A stretch of 54,965 nt of DNA from a virus: the IMG/VR virus record IMGVR_UViG_3300036832_000602, positions 1 to 54,965 of that record, one strand, 5' to 3'. The notes under the pieces were generated by a model. That model saw only the letters and a list, made by a program, of their open reading frames with translations, was not told the origin of the DNA and searched no databases. The translations under genes were made by a program, and so were the position numbers. Below, piece by piece: positions 1 to 8,003 of the stretch; the first letter of the stretch is position 1, and each line of letters starts with the position of its first letter.

Positions 1-142
1 AGACCCCGGCGAGCCACACTCTCGGCGTCGGCGGCGAGTGAATCCTTGTCTGAAGGTCAGGGCTTGATAAAGCGACTGCCGGCACCCAGGCCGGCAGAGA
101 AAGCGCTGTAAGAGCGCCTATGGCTAGTGCGATGCGTTTCAT
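1..142 (-). CDS. 5' part of the secreted transglycosylase-like protein (left copy)
   Basis: This is the first 47 codons of the gene that continues at 54,812 across the contig junction. The ATG at 142 is preceded by AAGGAG at about 10 nt. The encoded N-terminus begins MKRIALAIGAL, while the right-hand copy reads MKRLAIAIGAL. The hydrophobic stretch that follows is a signal peptide ending near VPAVALS. The fragment is not truncated biologically; it is cut by linearisation of the contig. Confidence 0.85.
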   Translation of the reverse strand, partial: MKRIALAIGALTALSLPAWVPAVALSSPDLQTRIHSPPTPRVWLAGV

Positions 143-153
143 CAGTCTCACTC
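1..153. repeat. Terminal direct repeat, left copy
   Basis: Bases 1-126 are identical to 54,813-54,938. The next 27 bases (127-153 versus 54,939-54,965) align without gaps but carry several substitutions. This shows that the contig closes into a circle, from circular permutation, a terminal repeat or an assembly overlap. Removing one copy leaves about 54,812 bp. The substitutions fall at the start of the transglycosylase-like gene and keep its frame. Confidence 0.9.
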
Positions 154-208
154 CTTAGCAAGCTAAGAGAGAATCGGTGCGGCGGCTCCTTTCAGGTGGG
201 ATTGCGCA

Positions 209-238
209 ACCCTAGCTGGGGAAGAAGTGAAGGGTCAA
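209..238 (-). promoter_or_regulatory. Possible leftward promoter for the transglycosylase-like gene
   Basis: On the minus strand TTGACC (plus 233-238) and TAGGGT (plus 209-214) are separated by 18 bp. They lie between the hairpin at 247-273 and the ATG at 142. The -10 is poor, so this is only a candidate. Confidence 0.25.
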
Positions 239-246
239 TGACGCGA

Positions 247-273
247 GAGAGCGGCCCCGAGGGGCCGCTCTCC
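247..273 (-). terminator. Repeated stem-loop after the first Tat gene, copy 1
   Basis: A GC stem (GAGAGCGGCCC with GGGCCGCTCTC) closes a four-base loop, CTCG on the minus strand. It sits about 20 bp beyond the leftward stop at 293. Two closely related hairpins lie at 1344-1370 and 54,270-54,296, each just past a leftward stop codon. No U-run follows, so it may be a terminator or an mRNA 3'-end stabiliser. Confidence 0.6.
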
Positions 274-292
274 TAACCTTTCGCCGGAGAGA

Positions 293-853
293 TCAGCCGA
301 CGAAGGGCGTTGGCGGGCACATCTGGCCGGGAGCGCCGCACTGGATCTCGAAGTGTCCCTTCGGTCCGAGCGGGGTACCACCGACGAACTGCCCGTTGTG
401 GGCGATCCAGACGAGCACCGTGATGCCGGTCCCGACGACGTTCGCACCACCGGCCGTGGCCGTGAAGGGACAGCCCATCGGGTCGCCGACGGGCGCCTGC
501 CCGTTCCACAGCACGCCGGCAGACGGCGTGTTGACGGCGATGGTGTTGGTGCCGCACGTCGTCGTGAAGCTGTCGTCGTTGGAAATGCTGCCAGCACTGC
601 AGGCCGTCTGACCCTGGCCGATGAAGGACCAGAAGATGGACGTGCTGCCGGTCCGCTGGTAGAGGACCGTCAGCCCCGACAGCCCGAAGGCAGCAGCAGG
701 TGGGCAACCAGGAGGCGGAGGTGGCGGCGGAGGCGGCGGACCGGACGCGGCAGCCGCTCTCGTGGTGAAGCTCTCGATGACGGGAGCCACCCACACGGTG
801 CCACCGACGATGGCGCCGCCCTTCAGGAGCTGACGCCTTGAGATCGCGCTCAC
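293..853 (-). CDS. Tat-signal secreted protein with poly-proline linker
   Basis: This 186-aa protein starts with GTG, overlapping the upstream stop as GTGA. The N-terminus is a textbook twin-arginine leader: SRRQLLKGG at residues 5-13, a hydrophobic core, then a TRAAAASG cleavage-like region near residue 38. A run of about ten prolines follows, then a Gly/Thr-rich mature domain with about seven cysteines. The leader closely resembles that of the neighbouring gene 850-1254, but the mature parts differ. The mature domain is not recognised. Export folded through the host Tat system is inferred from the leader alone. Confidence 0.8.
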   Translation of the reverse strand: MSAISRRQLLKGGAIVGGTVWVAPVIESFTTRAAAASGPPPPPPPPPPGCPPAAAFGLSGLTVLYQRTGSTSIFWSFIGQGQTACSAGSISNDDSFTTTCGTNTIAVNTPSAGVLWNGQAPVGDPMGCPFTATAGGANVVGTGITVLVWIAHNGQFVGGTPLGPKGHFEIQCGAPGQMCPPTPFVG

Positions 854-1254
854 GTCGGGAAGGTGCCAGCGGTGCAGGTGACGCCGGCCGGCAGGATTCC
901 GGGGCAGGACTGGTTGGCACCGAGGTACGTGCCGGCGAACGAGCAGCCGGTGGGAGGCACTGCCGAGCTTGAGAACACCTGCTGCGAGTTGGCAGAGAAG
1001 AAGACGAAGTGTCCGTGGTCGGCGATGCCGGGGTTGACGTTGTCACAGAACGTCCGGCAGGTGGAGACAGTGAAGTCGTCCTGCCCGGCGCCCAGGAAAG
1101 CACCCGTTGTCGTGAAGCACTGGCAACAGGTCGTCGGCGCCCCGGAAGCCGCTGCGGCCTTCGTAGTGAAGGATTCGATCACCGGTGCCACCCAGGCAGC
1201 ACCAGCAGTGGCTGCCGCTCCCTTTAGAAGCGTTCTTCGACTGACTGTACTCAC
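850..1254 (-). CDS. Tat-signal secreted cysteine-rich protein
   Basis: This 134-aa protein starts with GTG after an AAAGGTG ribosome site. The leader has SRRTLLKGA at residues 5-13, a hydrophobic core and an APVIESFTTKAAAASG segment that nearly matches the downstream paralogous leader. The mature region opens with CCQC and has about nine cysteines in all, suggesting disulfides or metal binding outside the membrane. A third Tat protein at 1391-1861 has a similar CCACY motif after its leader. Function unknown; a host-envelope or superinfection role is a guess from localisation only. Confidence 0.8.
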   Translation of the reverse strand: MSTVSRRTLLKGAAATAGAAWVAPVIESFTTKAAAASGAPTTCCQCFTTTGAFLGAGQDDFTVSTCRTFCDNVNPGIADHGHFVFFSANSQQVFSSSAVPPTGCSFAGTYLGANQSCPGILPAGVTCTAGTFPT

Positions 1255-1343
1255 TTGGTCACCTTTCGTGTTTTCCCTCAGTGTGCGCCCGTGGCGCGCA
1301 CGATGCGTACGGCGAATGAGTGAGGAATCCTACGCTGACGCGG

Positions 1344-1370
1344 AAGAGCGGCCCCGAAGGGCCGCTCTCT
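1344..1370 (-). terminator. Repeated UUCG stem-loop, copy 2
   Basis: GAGCGGCCC and GGGCCGCTC pair across a UUCG tetraloop when read on the minus strand, about 20 bp after the leftward stop at 1391. The C(UUCG)G tetraloop is present only in the leftward transcript, which assigns the element to that strand. It separates the first Tat gene from the second. Confidence 0.65.
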
Positions 1371-1390
1371 CCTCCGCTGGGAACGGATCT

Positions 1391-1861
1391 CTAGGTGTGC
1401 CAGTAGCCGCGGTCGCACTTCACGCCGAGTGGCTTCAGCTCGCTCGGCGGCGGGCAGTGGCTGTGGTAGCCGGGACCGTCCGGTGGTCCGGGTGGCACGA
1501 CGACGCGGTTGAGCCAGTGGTTCTCGATGTGGCAGCCGGGTTGTGGATGACCGGCGCTCACCCCGGCGAAGGGCGTCGTCGGGTTGGACGTGAAGTGCAG
1601 CACGACGCCGTGCGTTCCTTTCGGGGCCGCAGCCTCGCAGGCTGCCACGCACCCCGCCTTCGTGTAGTGGTCCACAGCCACAGCCACGAACGCTCCCGGC
1701 TTGCCGGGAGGGTCGCCGAAGTAGCAGGCGCAGCAGGCGTGTGCCGATCCCGTCTGCGCCGAGGCCACCGTGTCGATCTCGGGCGCGACCCAACCGAGGC
1801 CGACCAATCCGGTGCCTATTGCCGCCTTCTTGAGCAACTCCCTCCGGTCCATGGTCTTCAC
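1391..1861 (-). CDS. Tat-signal secreted Cys/His-rich protein
   Basis: This 156-aa protein begins at a GTG that overlaps the upstream stop; an in-frame ATG at 1852 is the alternative start. The leader contains DRRELLKKAAIGTG and WVAPEID before an AQTGSAHA cleavage-like stretch. The mature domain starts CCACY and contains further Cys and His residues, some in a PGYHSHCPPP segment, so metal binding or disulfide bonding is plausible. It is the first of three Tat proteins after the lysis genes. No family was recognised. Confidence 0.78.
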   Translation of the reverse strand: MKTMDRRELLKKAAIGTGLVGLGWVAPEIDTVASAQTGSAHACCACYFGDPPGKPGAFVAVAVDHYTKAGCVAACEAAAPKGTHGVVLHFTSNPTTPFAGVSAGHPQPGCHIENHWLNRVVVPPGPPDGPGYHSHCPPPSELKPLGVKCDRGYWHT

Positions 1862-2433
1862 GCCGGACTCACACCAATGTCCGAGGTGACCTCAACGACG
1901 TAAGCGGTCGAGTCGGTAAAGACGACCAGGTTTTCGCCGACAGTCAGGTTCATCGAGTTGGCGTAGTTCGATGCCGCAGCATCTTCGCTGTCAGCAACCA
2001 CCCACATGCACGGCTGCCCTGGCGACATCACCCAGTAACCAGTAGCTGGGTCCGGCATCGGGATGTCCGGCTTCGATGGCGGTGGCAGCACGATCGGGTG
2101 CGATGGACGGTACCCAGGCACTCCGTAGCCGGGATCGACTGGAGGCCGAGGCCAGGCGATCGGATGCGAGGGCCAACCGGGCACGCCGTAGCCGGGGTCG
2201 ATCGGGCTGTAGATCGGAGGCATGACGTTGACGGGTGGCATGTAGATCGGAGGCGTCGGCATGGGGACGTTGCCACCGCCCCAGATCCCCGGTGGCTGGT
2301 AGATGGGAGGCATGACGCTGACTGGCGGGTAGTAGATCGGCGGTGTGACGGTCGGCGGATAGTAGATCGGCGGTGTGACCTGTGGTGGCTGTTGGATCGG
2401 CTGCTCCGGCTTCGGAGCGTCTGGATCTGACAT
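1858..2433 (-). CDS. Proline-rich protein with PPIY repeats
   Basis: This 191-aa protein starts at an ATG preceded by AAGGAG. Residues ~15-75 hold five PPIY motifs in TPPIYYPP and MPPIY contexts, followed by two DPGYGVPG repeats and a Pro-rich linker. The last ~60 residues look globular, with a Trp-containing CMWVVADSEDAAA segment. The extended repeat and compact C-terminus suggest a spike, linker or surface protein. It lies between the lysis genes and the Tat genes and is coupled to the latter. No function can be assigned; PPxY motifs bind WW domains in eukaryotes, but nothing supports that here. Confidence 0.75.
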   Translation of the reverse strand: MSDPDAPKPEQPIQQPPQVTPPIYYPPTVTPPIYYPPVSVMPPIYQPPGIWGGGNVPMPTPPIYMPPVNVMPPIYSPIDPGYGVPGWPSHPIAWPRPPVDPGYGVPGYRPSHPIVLPPPSKPDIPMPDPATGYWVMSPGQPCMWVVADSEDAAASNYANSMNLTVGENLVVFTDSTAYVVEVTSDIGVSPA

Positions 2434-2446
2434 GGGCTGCTTCTCC

Positions 2447-2695
2447 TTATTTGGTTGAGAGAACGACATAGATGACGAACACTGCGCCGATGGTCATCCA
2501 GATCAATGCGAAGGTGGCGAACTGGCGTTTCCGTTCTCTGGCAGAGAGATCAGGATCATGGCTGCTCCCGCTACCAGTGCAACTGCCGCCAGCAGGTCGG
2601 TGGCGATGTCGCGGTTGAGGGCAAGCACGACGGCGCCGAGGACGAGGGACGCGACGCCGAAGAGGATCAGCAAGATCGTCCTCCGTAAGCGCCAC
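2447..2695 (-). CDS. Overlapping frame with a C-terminal membrane segment, possible second holin product
   Basis: This frame (GTG at 2695) lies almost wholly on top of the holin candidate, shifted by -1. Its first ~45 codons are Arg/Pro-rich and look like an antisense-type shadow. The tail is a charged ARERKRQF stretch followed by one strong membrane segment, FALIWMTIGAVFVIYVV. No good internal start with a ribosome site is visible, so the tail may be reached by frameshifting from the holin frame, by an unseen start, or not at all. The tail continues 56 bp past the holin stop and ends just before the next gene's ribosome site. Confidence 0.35.
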   Translation of the reverse strand: MALTEDDLADPLRRRVPRPRRRRACPQPRHRHRPAGGSCTGSGSSHDPDLSARERKRQFATFALIWMTIGAVFVIYVVLSTK

Positions 2696-2700
2696 GGCAT
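2503..2700 (-). CDS. Putative holin (two membrane segments)
   Basis: This 65-aa protein has a basic N-terminus (MPWRLRR) followed by two hydrophobic segments at about residues 8-28 and 36-54, joined by a short polar turn (NRDIATD), with a polar C-terminus. Size, topology and position directly after the endolysin match a class II holin, which would permeabilise the membrane to release the amidase. The ribosome site is weak, and the gene starts 5 bp after the endolysin stop, suggesting coupling. Sequence alone does not prove the function. Confidence 0.65.
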   Translation of the reverse strand: MPWRLRRTILLILFGVASLVLGAVVLALNRDIATDLLAAVALVAGAAMILISLPENGNASSPPSH

Positions 2701-2704
2701 CGTC

Positions 2705-3442
2705 TTACTTGACTGCGTTCTCGGCGATCGGGAACTTGGCGATCCTGTCGTCCGGCCAGGTGCCGACATCCTTTGCCCCAGCCTTCTTGTAATCGTTCAC
2801 TTCATCAGGGTTCTTGACTGGGGTGCGGAAGCTGCCCCAAATGAGCCAAATCCCCCCGGCCTTGTTGTGAACAATGAGCATCGGGCAATCCTCCTCTTCT
2901 TCTGGCGTTGGCGTGGTCGGCCCTGACGGTTTGCCCTGAGCTATATCGAGCACACGGGTCCAAGGGAAGCCGTCGCCCACGTCCCAGTGTCCCCCACCCC
3001 AGGTGCCGAGGTCGCCGTGGTCGCAGACACCACGGCTCCCTCCCTGTGCCTGCTCTGCCGACAGCCTGACGATCGGGATCCCGAAGCGCGATGCTTCCTC
3101 GGCGATCCACTGTGCGATGTTCTCCAGCATCTGCGGGTGCCTGTCCCATTCGCCTGCTGACCATCCTGCGAAGGCGCAGGTCTCAGCCTGGATCGCCACC
3201 GGGTTCGCATTCGCCGCTGTCCAGGCTTTGTTTCCAGGCTTCACGTATTCGCCGATTTCGTTTGGCGTGTCGTCTATCCCGACGTGCGAAGATACCTGGC
3301 TGCTTGAACTGGCGAAGTAGTTCCCCAGCGACTGATAGGTCAGTGCTCCTTCGGCGGTGTGCAGCACGATCAGCCTTACTGCGGAGCCACCACGGCTTGA
3401 GTAATTTGGGCTGGCGATGAACACCCGTCTCAGTGCTGGCAT
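2705..3442 (-). CDS. Endolysin: N-acetylmuramoyl-L-alanine amidase (amidase_2 type)
   Basis: This 245-aa enzyme is expected to cut the bond between muramic acid and the peptide stem of peptidoglycan at lysis. The N-terminal ~170 residues carry the amidase_2 pattern: VLHTAEG with candidate zinc ligand H28, a CDHGDLG segment with H142, and GHWDVGDGFPW with H152. An acidic, Pro/Thr-rich linker (~172-187) leads to a ~58-residue C-terminal domain (PMLIVHNKAGG...) that probably binds the cell wall; I do not recognise its family. No signal peptide is seen, consistent with holin-dependent release. The start overlaps the preceding stop as TGATG. Confidence 0.88.
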   Translation of the reverse strand: MPALRRVFIASPNYSSRGGSAVRLIVLHTAEGALTYQSLGNYFASSSSQVSSHVGIDDTPNEIGEYVKPGNKAWTAANANPVAIQAETCAFAGWSAGEWDRHPQMLENIAQWIAEEASRFGIPIVRLSAEQAQGGSRGVCDHGDLGTWGGGHWDVGDGFPWTRVLDIAQGKPSGPTTPTPEEEEDCPMLIVHNKAGGIWLIWGSFRTPVKNPDEVNDYKKAGAKDVGTWPDDRIAKFPIAENAVK

Positions 3443-3558
3443 CAGGATGCTGCGGGGGTTGTATCTCCGTGGGACGGCTCCTCTGGTGGCTCGGGTGTTG
3501 GCTCAGGCTCCTCGTCCTCGCGCTCTTCCTCTGTCTCTTCAGTTTCGGGATCACTCAT
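3442..3558 (-). CDS. Small highly acidic protein
   Basis: This 38-aa protein has a perfect AGGAGG ribosome site 5 nt before its ATG, and its stop overlaps the endolysin start (TGATG). About 14 of its residues are Glu or Asp, with PEPTPEPPEEP in the middle. It lies beside the strongly basic H1-like protein, so charge pairing is conceivable but unproven. It is too short for similarity-based assignment. Confidence 0.65.
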   Translation of the reverse strand: MSDPETEETEEEREDEEPEPTPEPPEEPSHGDTTPAAS

Positions 3559-3560
3559 AA

Positions 3561-3887
3561 CTACCTCCTCTTGGGTGCAATCATCTTGGCCGGTGCCTTC
3601 TTGGCCGGCACTTTCTTCGCAGGCGCTTTCTTCGCAGGCGCTTTCTTACCGTGCTGACACAGTGCGTGCTGCGCATGGGTTTTGCTGGCGTGACTGGTGT
3701 GCCTGGTCCCCTTGGAATGGTTGGCACGCCGAGCTGCAGCCGACTGGCCGGTCTGCTTGGCAGCGGCGCGCTTGGCGACGGGGTGCTTCTTGGCAGGGTG
3801 CTTGGCTCCCTGCTTGGTGCTGCCTGCCTGCCCACTGCGGTGCGCGGCAGGATGGCCGTGTGTCGGGCATTTCGCCAAATCGGCCAT
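3561..3887 (-). CDS. Histone-H1-like basic protein with PAKK repeats
   Basis: This 108-aa protein is rich in Lys, Ala, His and Arg. Its C-terminus carries four KAPAKK/KVPAKK repeats resembling the tails of histone H1 and bacterial H1-like proteins, which bind DNA non-specifically. The first ~30 residues include CPTHGHPAAHRSG, possibly a small Cys/His metal site. It lies between tail and lysis genes and is probably made late, so DNA condensation or virion packaging is possible. The repeats invite length variation. Confidence 0.75.
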   Translation of the reverse strand: MADLAKCPTHGHPAAHRSGQAGSTKQGAKHPAKKHPVAKRAAAKQTGQSAAARRANHSKGTRHTSHASKTHAQHALCQHGKKAPAKKAPAKKVPAKKAPAKMIAPKRR

Positions 3888-3895
3888 GTCACATC

Positions 3896-5110
3896 CTATG
3901 TGGCGTTCTTGGTGATCCGGGTGATGACCTTCTCGTGGCGGAGGATCCGGTGGAGCAGGTTCGAGTACTTCGGCCCGACCGTCACCTGAACCACTTCCTC
4001 GCCCGACACGTCACCGACGAAGATGTCCATCTGCGTGACGCGGGTCTGGATCGAGTCGTTGATGCGCCCGTGGTTCACGGTCACGGTCACGATGTCGCCG
4101 AGCCACAGGGCACTCGGATCCCACCAGCCCTGCTTCAAGGTCAACACATACGACGGCGTCAGGTTCGAGTCGCGCACCAGCTCGTAGATGGCGGCGTCCT
4201 CAACCGCTGGGGTCGAGGTCAGGTCGCCGTTCCCCGCCTGGAACTCCCAGCGCCCGGCAGCTTCCAGCAGCGGGTCCGTCTTCCAGCCGGTGGACAGGGC
4301 TTCGTCTACGACGTTCTTCCGCTGCGACGTGGTGCCGGGAGTGGTGCTCCCGGATATGCGCACGACGTTGGCGTAGGGCTGGCCTGTGGAGGCGTTCATC
4401 GCCCGCTGCACGTTGGTGACGTTGTCGCCGTAGGTCAGCTTCATGCCGATGTTCTGCCCACGGCCCTGCTGGTTCAGTCCGTGCGGGGGCTGTGGCCAGG
4501 TGTTGAAGGCCATTGTCGGGCTGATCTCCCACTCGAAGCCGGAGTTCAGCGTGGCGATGTTGTCGATGGCCTGGTCGATGTAAGTACCCTCCGCAGGCTC
4601 CTGTCTGCGCAGTTGAGCCGACGAAGACGCCGGGGTGAACAGCCCTTTATGGATGCCCCAGTCGCCGCCAGGCTGATCCTGGCTCCGGTCGATGATGTCC
4701 CAGGCGATCGAGCACTGGTCCACCGGTGGCTCTGGAGCCTTCCCATAGTGGAAGGTCGGCCACGGGACCATCCGGTGGGCGAGCATCCCGCGGTAGTCGG
4801 TAGCCGTGAAGTCCACCGTATGCACGTCGGGCGACGTACCGCCAGCCACGTTGCCGGCCTGCTCACCGATCGTGTCCTGGCTCGACATGAAGCGCCCGCG
4901 GAACATGAGGTGGTTGTCCCGGTAGCACATCAGGTCGGAGGTGACCTCCTGCACGTAACTGGCGTCAGCCTCCATCGCGTCCATCGTGAACGCTGCCGTG
5001 CAGGCTTCGGTCAGCATCCATGTCATCTGGCGGGAGATCGCCGTGTTCAGCTCTCCCTGCGTGACGCCCTTGGTAGTGGCCACCACGAAGTGCCAGTCAG
5101 GTCCAGGCAT
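3896..5110 (-). CDS. Tail hub / Gp37-like minor tail protein
   Basis: This 404-aa protein starts at 5110 in a TGATG overlap with the last fibre gene. The layout (N-terminal FVVATTKGVTQGELNTA, a VDFTATDYRGMLAHR segment near residue 115, and a C-terminal LGDIVTVTVNHGRINDSIQTRVTQ stretch) matches the ReqiPepy6 Gp37-like/Tal-like proteins that form the tail-tip hub of actinophages. It probably connects the distal tail ring to the fibres. It is unusual in lying after the fibre array rather than before it. The assignment rests on motif style and position. Confidence 0.65.
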   Translation of the reverse strand: MPGPDWHFVVATTKGVTQGELNTAISRQMTWMLTEACTAAFTMDAMEADASYVQEVTSDLMCYRDNHLMFRGRFMSSQDTIGEQAGNVAGGTSPDVHTVDFTATDYRGMLAHRMVPWPTFHYGKAPEPPVDQCSIAWDIIDRSQDQPGGDWGIHKGLFTPASSSAQLRRQEPAEGTYIDQAIDNIATLNSGFEWEISPTMAFNTWPQPPHGLNQQGRGQNIGMKLTYGDNVTNVQRAMNASTGQPYANVVRISGSTTPGTTSQRKNVVDEALSTGWKTDPLLEAAGRWEFQAGNGDLTSTPAVEDAAIYELVRDSNLTPSYVLTLKQGWWDPSALWLGDIVTVTVNHGRINDSIQTRVTQMDIFVGDVSGEEVVQVTVGPKYSNLLHRILRHEKVITRITKNAT

Positions 5111-6375
5111 CAGCCCGTCCCCAGGTAGTCGGCCTGGAAGAAACATGTATAAGCAAGGCCAACTGAGTAAGCGAGGCTTGCTGTACTAGACCAGGACCAT
5201 AGCTGAAGGAAATCGTTGGCTGCAGCACGTACGACTACTGTGCCGTTCGCGTACAAAACAGGTGGCATAGCAGACCCTGCAGAAGCGACCTGAGTATTGA
5301 ACTTCCTAAATCCGCTGTCAGCTAAGGCTACATTCAACCACTGACTAGCTGCCGTAGGTGCGAAAGCCATCTGCCCAGTGAGCCGCCAGAACCCTGCGAC
5401 TAATGTAATGAACCCTGGGTTCGGTGTAGCAGACCACAGACCGTAGTCGTCCCACTGCATGGCGTCGAAGGTTATCGCGGTGTTCGCTGCCGTAACTGTC
5501 GTCAATGCTGCGGAGCGAGCGTAGTAACCGTGCAGTACGTCACGAGCTTTATTCCAGACTCCAGCCTTGACGCCACCCTTGGCGACCCAAATCTCACCCA
5601 TCGAATCAGTGAACGTCGTGAACCCAGCACCTGACGCAAGCGCAGCAGGGAGGTTCATGCCGACTGTCGGGTTGGGGTAAGTACCAGCAAGATCGCCACC
5701 CGAAGCGCCAGAGGGTGGACCACCTGGAGCAGCGGGAACCCACGATGATCCGTTCCAGGTGAGCCTCTGTCCACTTGCTGCGCCGGTCGTGGTACCAAGT
5801 GGCGACCCGTTGATCCTGGCCACTGTCGGGTTCGGTAGGTTACCTGACAGGTCTCCACCAGCCGCTGTGCTCAAAATGGGACGGCGATCGGTGAGGTTCG
5901 CGTTCACGATCGACGTGACGTTGGGTCCAATGAGAACGTTGCAGATCGCGAACTGGTTGGTACCCAGTGCCGGAGCGACCTGGCTACCAGTGGTAGCGGG
6001 TGTGCCCACGACAGTTGTGAAGATGAAGTCGCTGTTCGATCCTGTATCCACGTACTGATTCCGTACCTGAGCCACGACGACATCAATACGTGACTGGCCA
6101 GCGCCAGGAGCCGTCGATATCACAACGTTCTCTACTGCATCTGAGAAGAGGTAGTACGACCCTTCATTGGTCGTGTAGTTTCCGAGTAGCATCGCACGTC
6201 CAGGCTGAATGTCAACTGACATGTTGGCACCAGCAGCGCGTTGGCTGGCAGACATCGACCCGGTAGTGAACCTCACGTTCGAGGCATTACTAGTAGCTAG
6301 GTCGCCGCGGTTCATACGATCTATGTTGGCGTTGTACTGACCCCAGTCCAGGGACAGCGGTGCATAACGTGTCAT
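5110..6375 (-). CDS. Tail fibre paralog 4 (MTRY family)
   Basis: This 421-aa protein shares the MTRY.P...Q...ID/DRM..GD N-terminal module (about residues 1-160) with the three genes upstream; this part probably docks to the tail. A single fibre-shaft unit, GGDLSGNLPNPTVARINGSP with a LTWNGSSWVP tail, follows, then the ~200-residue distal domain (FTDSMGEIWVAKGG to ACFFQADYLGTG-like end). It has no collagen-like stretch, unlike paralogs 2 and 3. Its start overlaps the previous stop. Receptor binding is the likely role. Confidence 0.8.
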   Translation of the reverse strand: MTRYAPLSLDWGQYNANIDRMNRGDLATSNASNVRFTTGSMSASQRAAGANMSVDIQPGRAMLLGNYTTNEGSYYLFSDAVENVVISTAPGAGQSRIDVVVAQVRNQYVDTGSNSDFIFTTVVGTPATTGSQVAPALGTNQFAICNVLIGPNVTSIVNANLTDRRPILSTAAGGDLSGNLPNPTVARINGSPLGTTTGAASGQRLTWNGSSWVPAAPGGPPSGASGGDLAGTYPNPTVGMNLPAALASGAGFTTFTDSMGEIWVAKGGVKAGVWNKARDVLHGYYARSAALTTVTAANTAITFDAMQWDDYGLWSATPNPGFITLVAGFWRLTGQMAFAPTAASQWLNVALADSGFRKFNTQVASAGSAMPPVLYANGTVVVRAAANDFLQLWSWSSTASLAYSVGLAYTCFFQADYLGTG

Positions 6376-8003
6376 CAGCCAGTCCCCATGTAGTCAACCT
6401 GGAAGAAGCAGGAGTAAGCCAGACCTACAGAATAGGGGATGCCTGCTGTATTGGACCAGGACCACAACTGTAGGTAATCGTTGGCATTGCACCGAAAGCT
6501 CACTGCACCTCCGGCACACATGGCGGCTCCAGCCACCACCGCTGATGACAGCACGACATTATTGAGCTTCCTGAACCCACTCACAGCCAAACCTACATTC
6601 AAGGTTTGACCAGCAGCAGTAGGTAGGAAATACATCTGACCTGTCAGACGCCACATACCAGCGATCGGTACTATAAACCCTACAGTCGGAGTACTCTGCC
6701 AAATACCGTAATCGTCGTACTGAACGGCATCGAAGACGATCGGCGTATTTACCGTCGTCACTGTCGATAGGGCTGCGACGCGTGCAGAGTATGCATGTAG
6801 CACGTCCTTCGCACGCTTGTAAGCACCACCGTTGACGCCACCCTTCGCCACCCATACCTCGCCTGTGGTGTCGGTGAACGTGGTGAACGGTGCAGCCGAA
6901 CCGAGCGCAGCAGGTACATTCATGCCGACAGTCGGGTTCGGGTACGTGCCTGCGAGATCGCCGCCCGCAGCACCAGTAGGTGGACCACCACCAGTAGTTA
7001 CCGTCTGCGGCACCCACGCCGAACCGTTCCAGCCGAGCTTCTGGTTGACCGCAGCGCCAGTCAGCGTGCCGAGCGCGGTGCCGTTGATGGCATCAACGAT
7101 CGGGTTCGGGTAGCTGCCTCCGAGATCACCGCCTGCTGCACCGCTCGGTGGGAGGGTGGTGGCTGATGTCTGCGGTACCCATGCCGTACCGTTCCAGCCA
7201 AGCCTCTGGTTGGTCACAGCACCGGTCAGCGTGCCGAGCGCAGTTCCGTTGATCTTGGCGACAGTCGGGCCGGGATAGGAGCCAGAGAGGTCGCCGCTGG
7301 CCGGTCCTGTCGATGGACCAGCAGGACCGGTCGCGCCTGTAGGACCCTGAGGACCAGTAGCGCCGGTGGCACCGGTGTTGCCCTGTGGTCCTTGAGGTCC
7401 AGTCGCGCCTGTAGTGCCGGGAGGTCCCTGAGAGCCAGTGGCGCCGGTCGGTCCCGTAGGACCAGCGGGTCCGGTAGGACCAGGAGGACCAGGAGTGCCA
7501 GCGGGCGAGTACACCGGAGGGAGCACGTTGGTGATGTTCGTCGTCAGGATCTGGGTGACGTTGGCCGCAACGGCCACCTGCGCCAGAGCGAGCTGGTTCG
7601 GCCCCACCGTAGGTACCACAGGGGCACCGGAAGCAGTGCCGGTCAGCACGACGAGGACGAAGTCGTTGTGCCCACTGCTGTCCAGGTAGTCGTTGTCCAC
7701 CTGCGCCACGATCAGGTCGATTCGAGGATAGACAGGATCGGCAGTCGCGAGCGGGACGTTCTCCGGCGCGTCGGAGTACAGGTAGTACGAACCCTCGCCG
7801 AGCACGAGGTTGCCGGGGAAGGCAACCCGGCCCGGCTGCACGTCCACCGACATCGAGCCAGGGAAGAACGCGGACGGCGTGACCTGGAAGGCGTTCGCCG
7901 TTAGGACGGCGAGGTTGGCCCCGTAGATGTCCCCGTAGGCCATCCGGTCGATCTGTGCAGTATCGGCGTAGTTCTGCACATAGAACGGGGTGTAACGGGT
8001 CAT
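6375..8003 (-). CDS. Tail fibre paralog 3 with collagen-like shaft
   Basis: This 542-aa protein starts with the shared MTRYTP module. A collagen-like region of about 20 Gly-X-Y triplets (residues ~175-235, [10 protein letters not shown] style) comes next, then three copies of the [21 protein letters not shown]...WVPQT shaft unit, then the same distal domain as paralogs 1 and 4 (WVAKGG...YDDYGIW...[17 protein letters not shown]). Collagen repeats and shaft units normally trimerise. Differences in shaft length between paralogs suggest modular growth by duplication. Confidence 0.82.
   Translation of the reverse strand: MTRYTPFYVQNYADTAQIDRMAYGDIYGANLAVLTANAFQVTPSAFFPGSMSVDVQPGRVAFPGNLVLGEGSYYLYSDAPENVPLATADPVYPRIDLIVAQVDNDYLDSSGHNDFVLVVLTGTASGAPVVPTVGPNQLALAQVAVAANVTQILTTNITNVLPPVYSPAGTPGPPGPTGPAGPTGPTGATGSQGPPGTTGATGPQGPQGNTGATGATGPQGPTGATGPAGPSTGPASGDLSGSYPGPTVAKINGTALGTLTGAVTNQRLGWNGTAWVPQTSATTLPPSGAAGGDLGGSYPNPIVDAINGTALGTLTGAAVNQKLGWNGSAWVPQTVTTGGGPPTGAAGGDLAGTYPNPTVGMNVPAALGSAAPFTTFTDTTGEVWVAKGGVNGGAYKRAKDVLHAYSARVAALSTVTTVNTPIVFDAVQYDDYGIWQSTPTVGFIVPIAGMWRLTGQMYFLPTAAGQTLNVGLAVSGFRKLNNVVLSSAVVAGAAMCAGGAVSFRCNANDYLQLWSWSNTAGIPYSVGLAYSCFFQVDYMGTG

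Noticed and set aside
863-1903. 346-codon rightward frame opposite the Tat genes
   Set aside because: The leftward frames have clear Tat leaders and ribosome sites, while this one has neither.
3575-5128. Long rightward open frame (517 codons) opposite the tail hub gene
   Set aside because: It is antisense to a well-supported gene with tail-hub motifs, has Arg/His/Val-biased shadow composition and no ribosome site.
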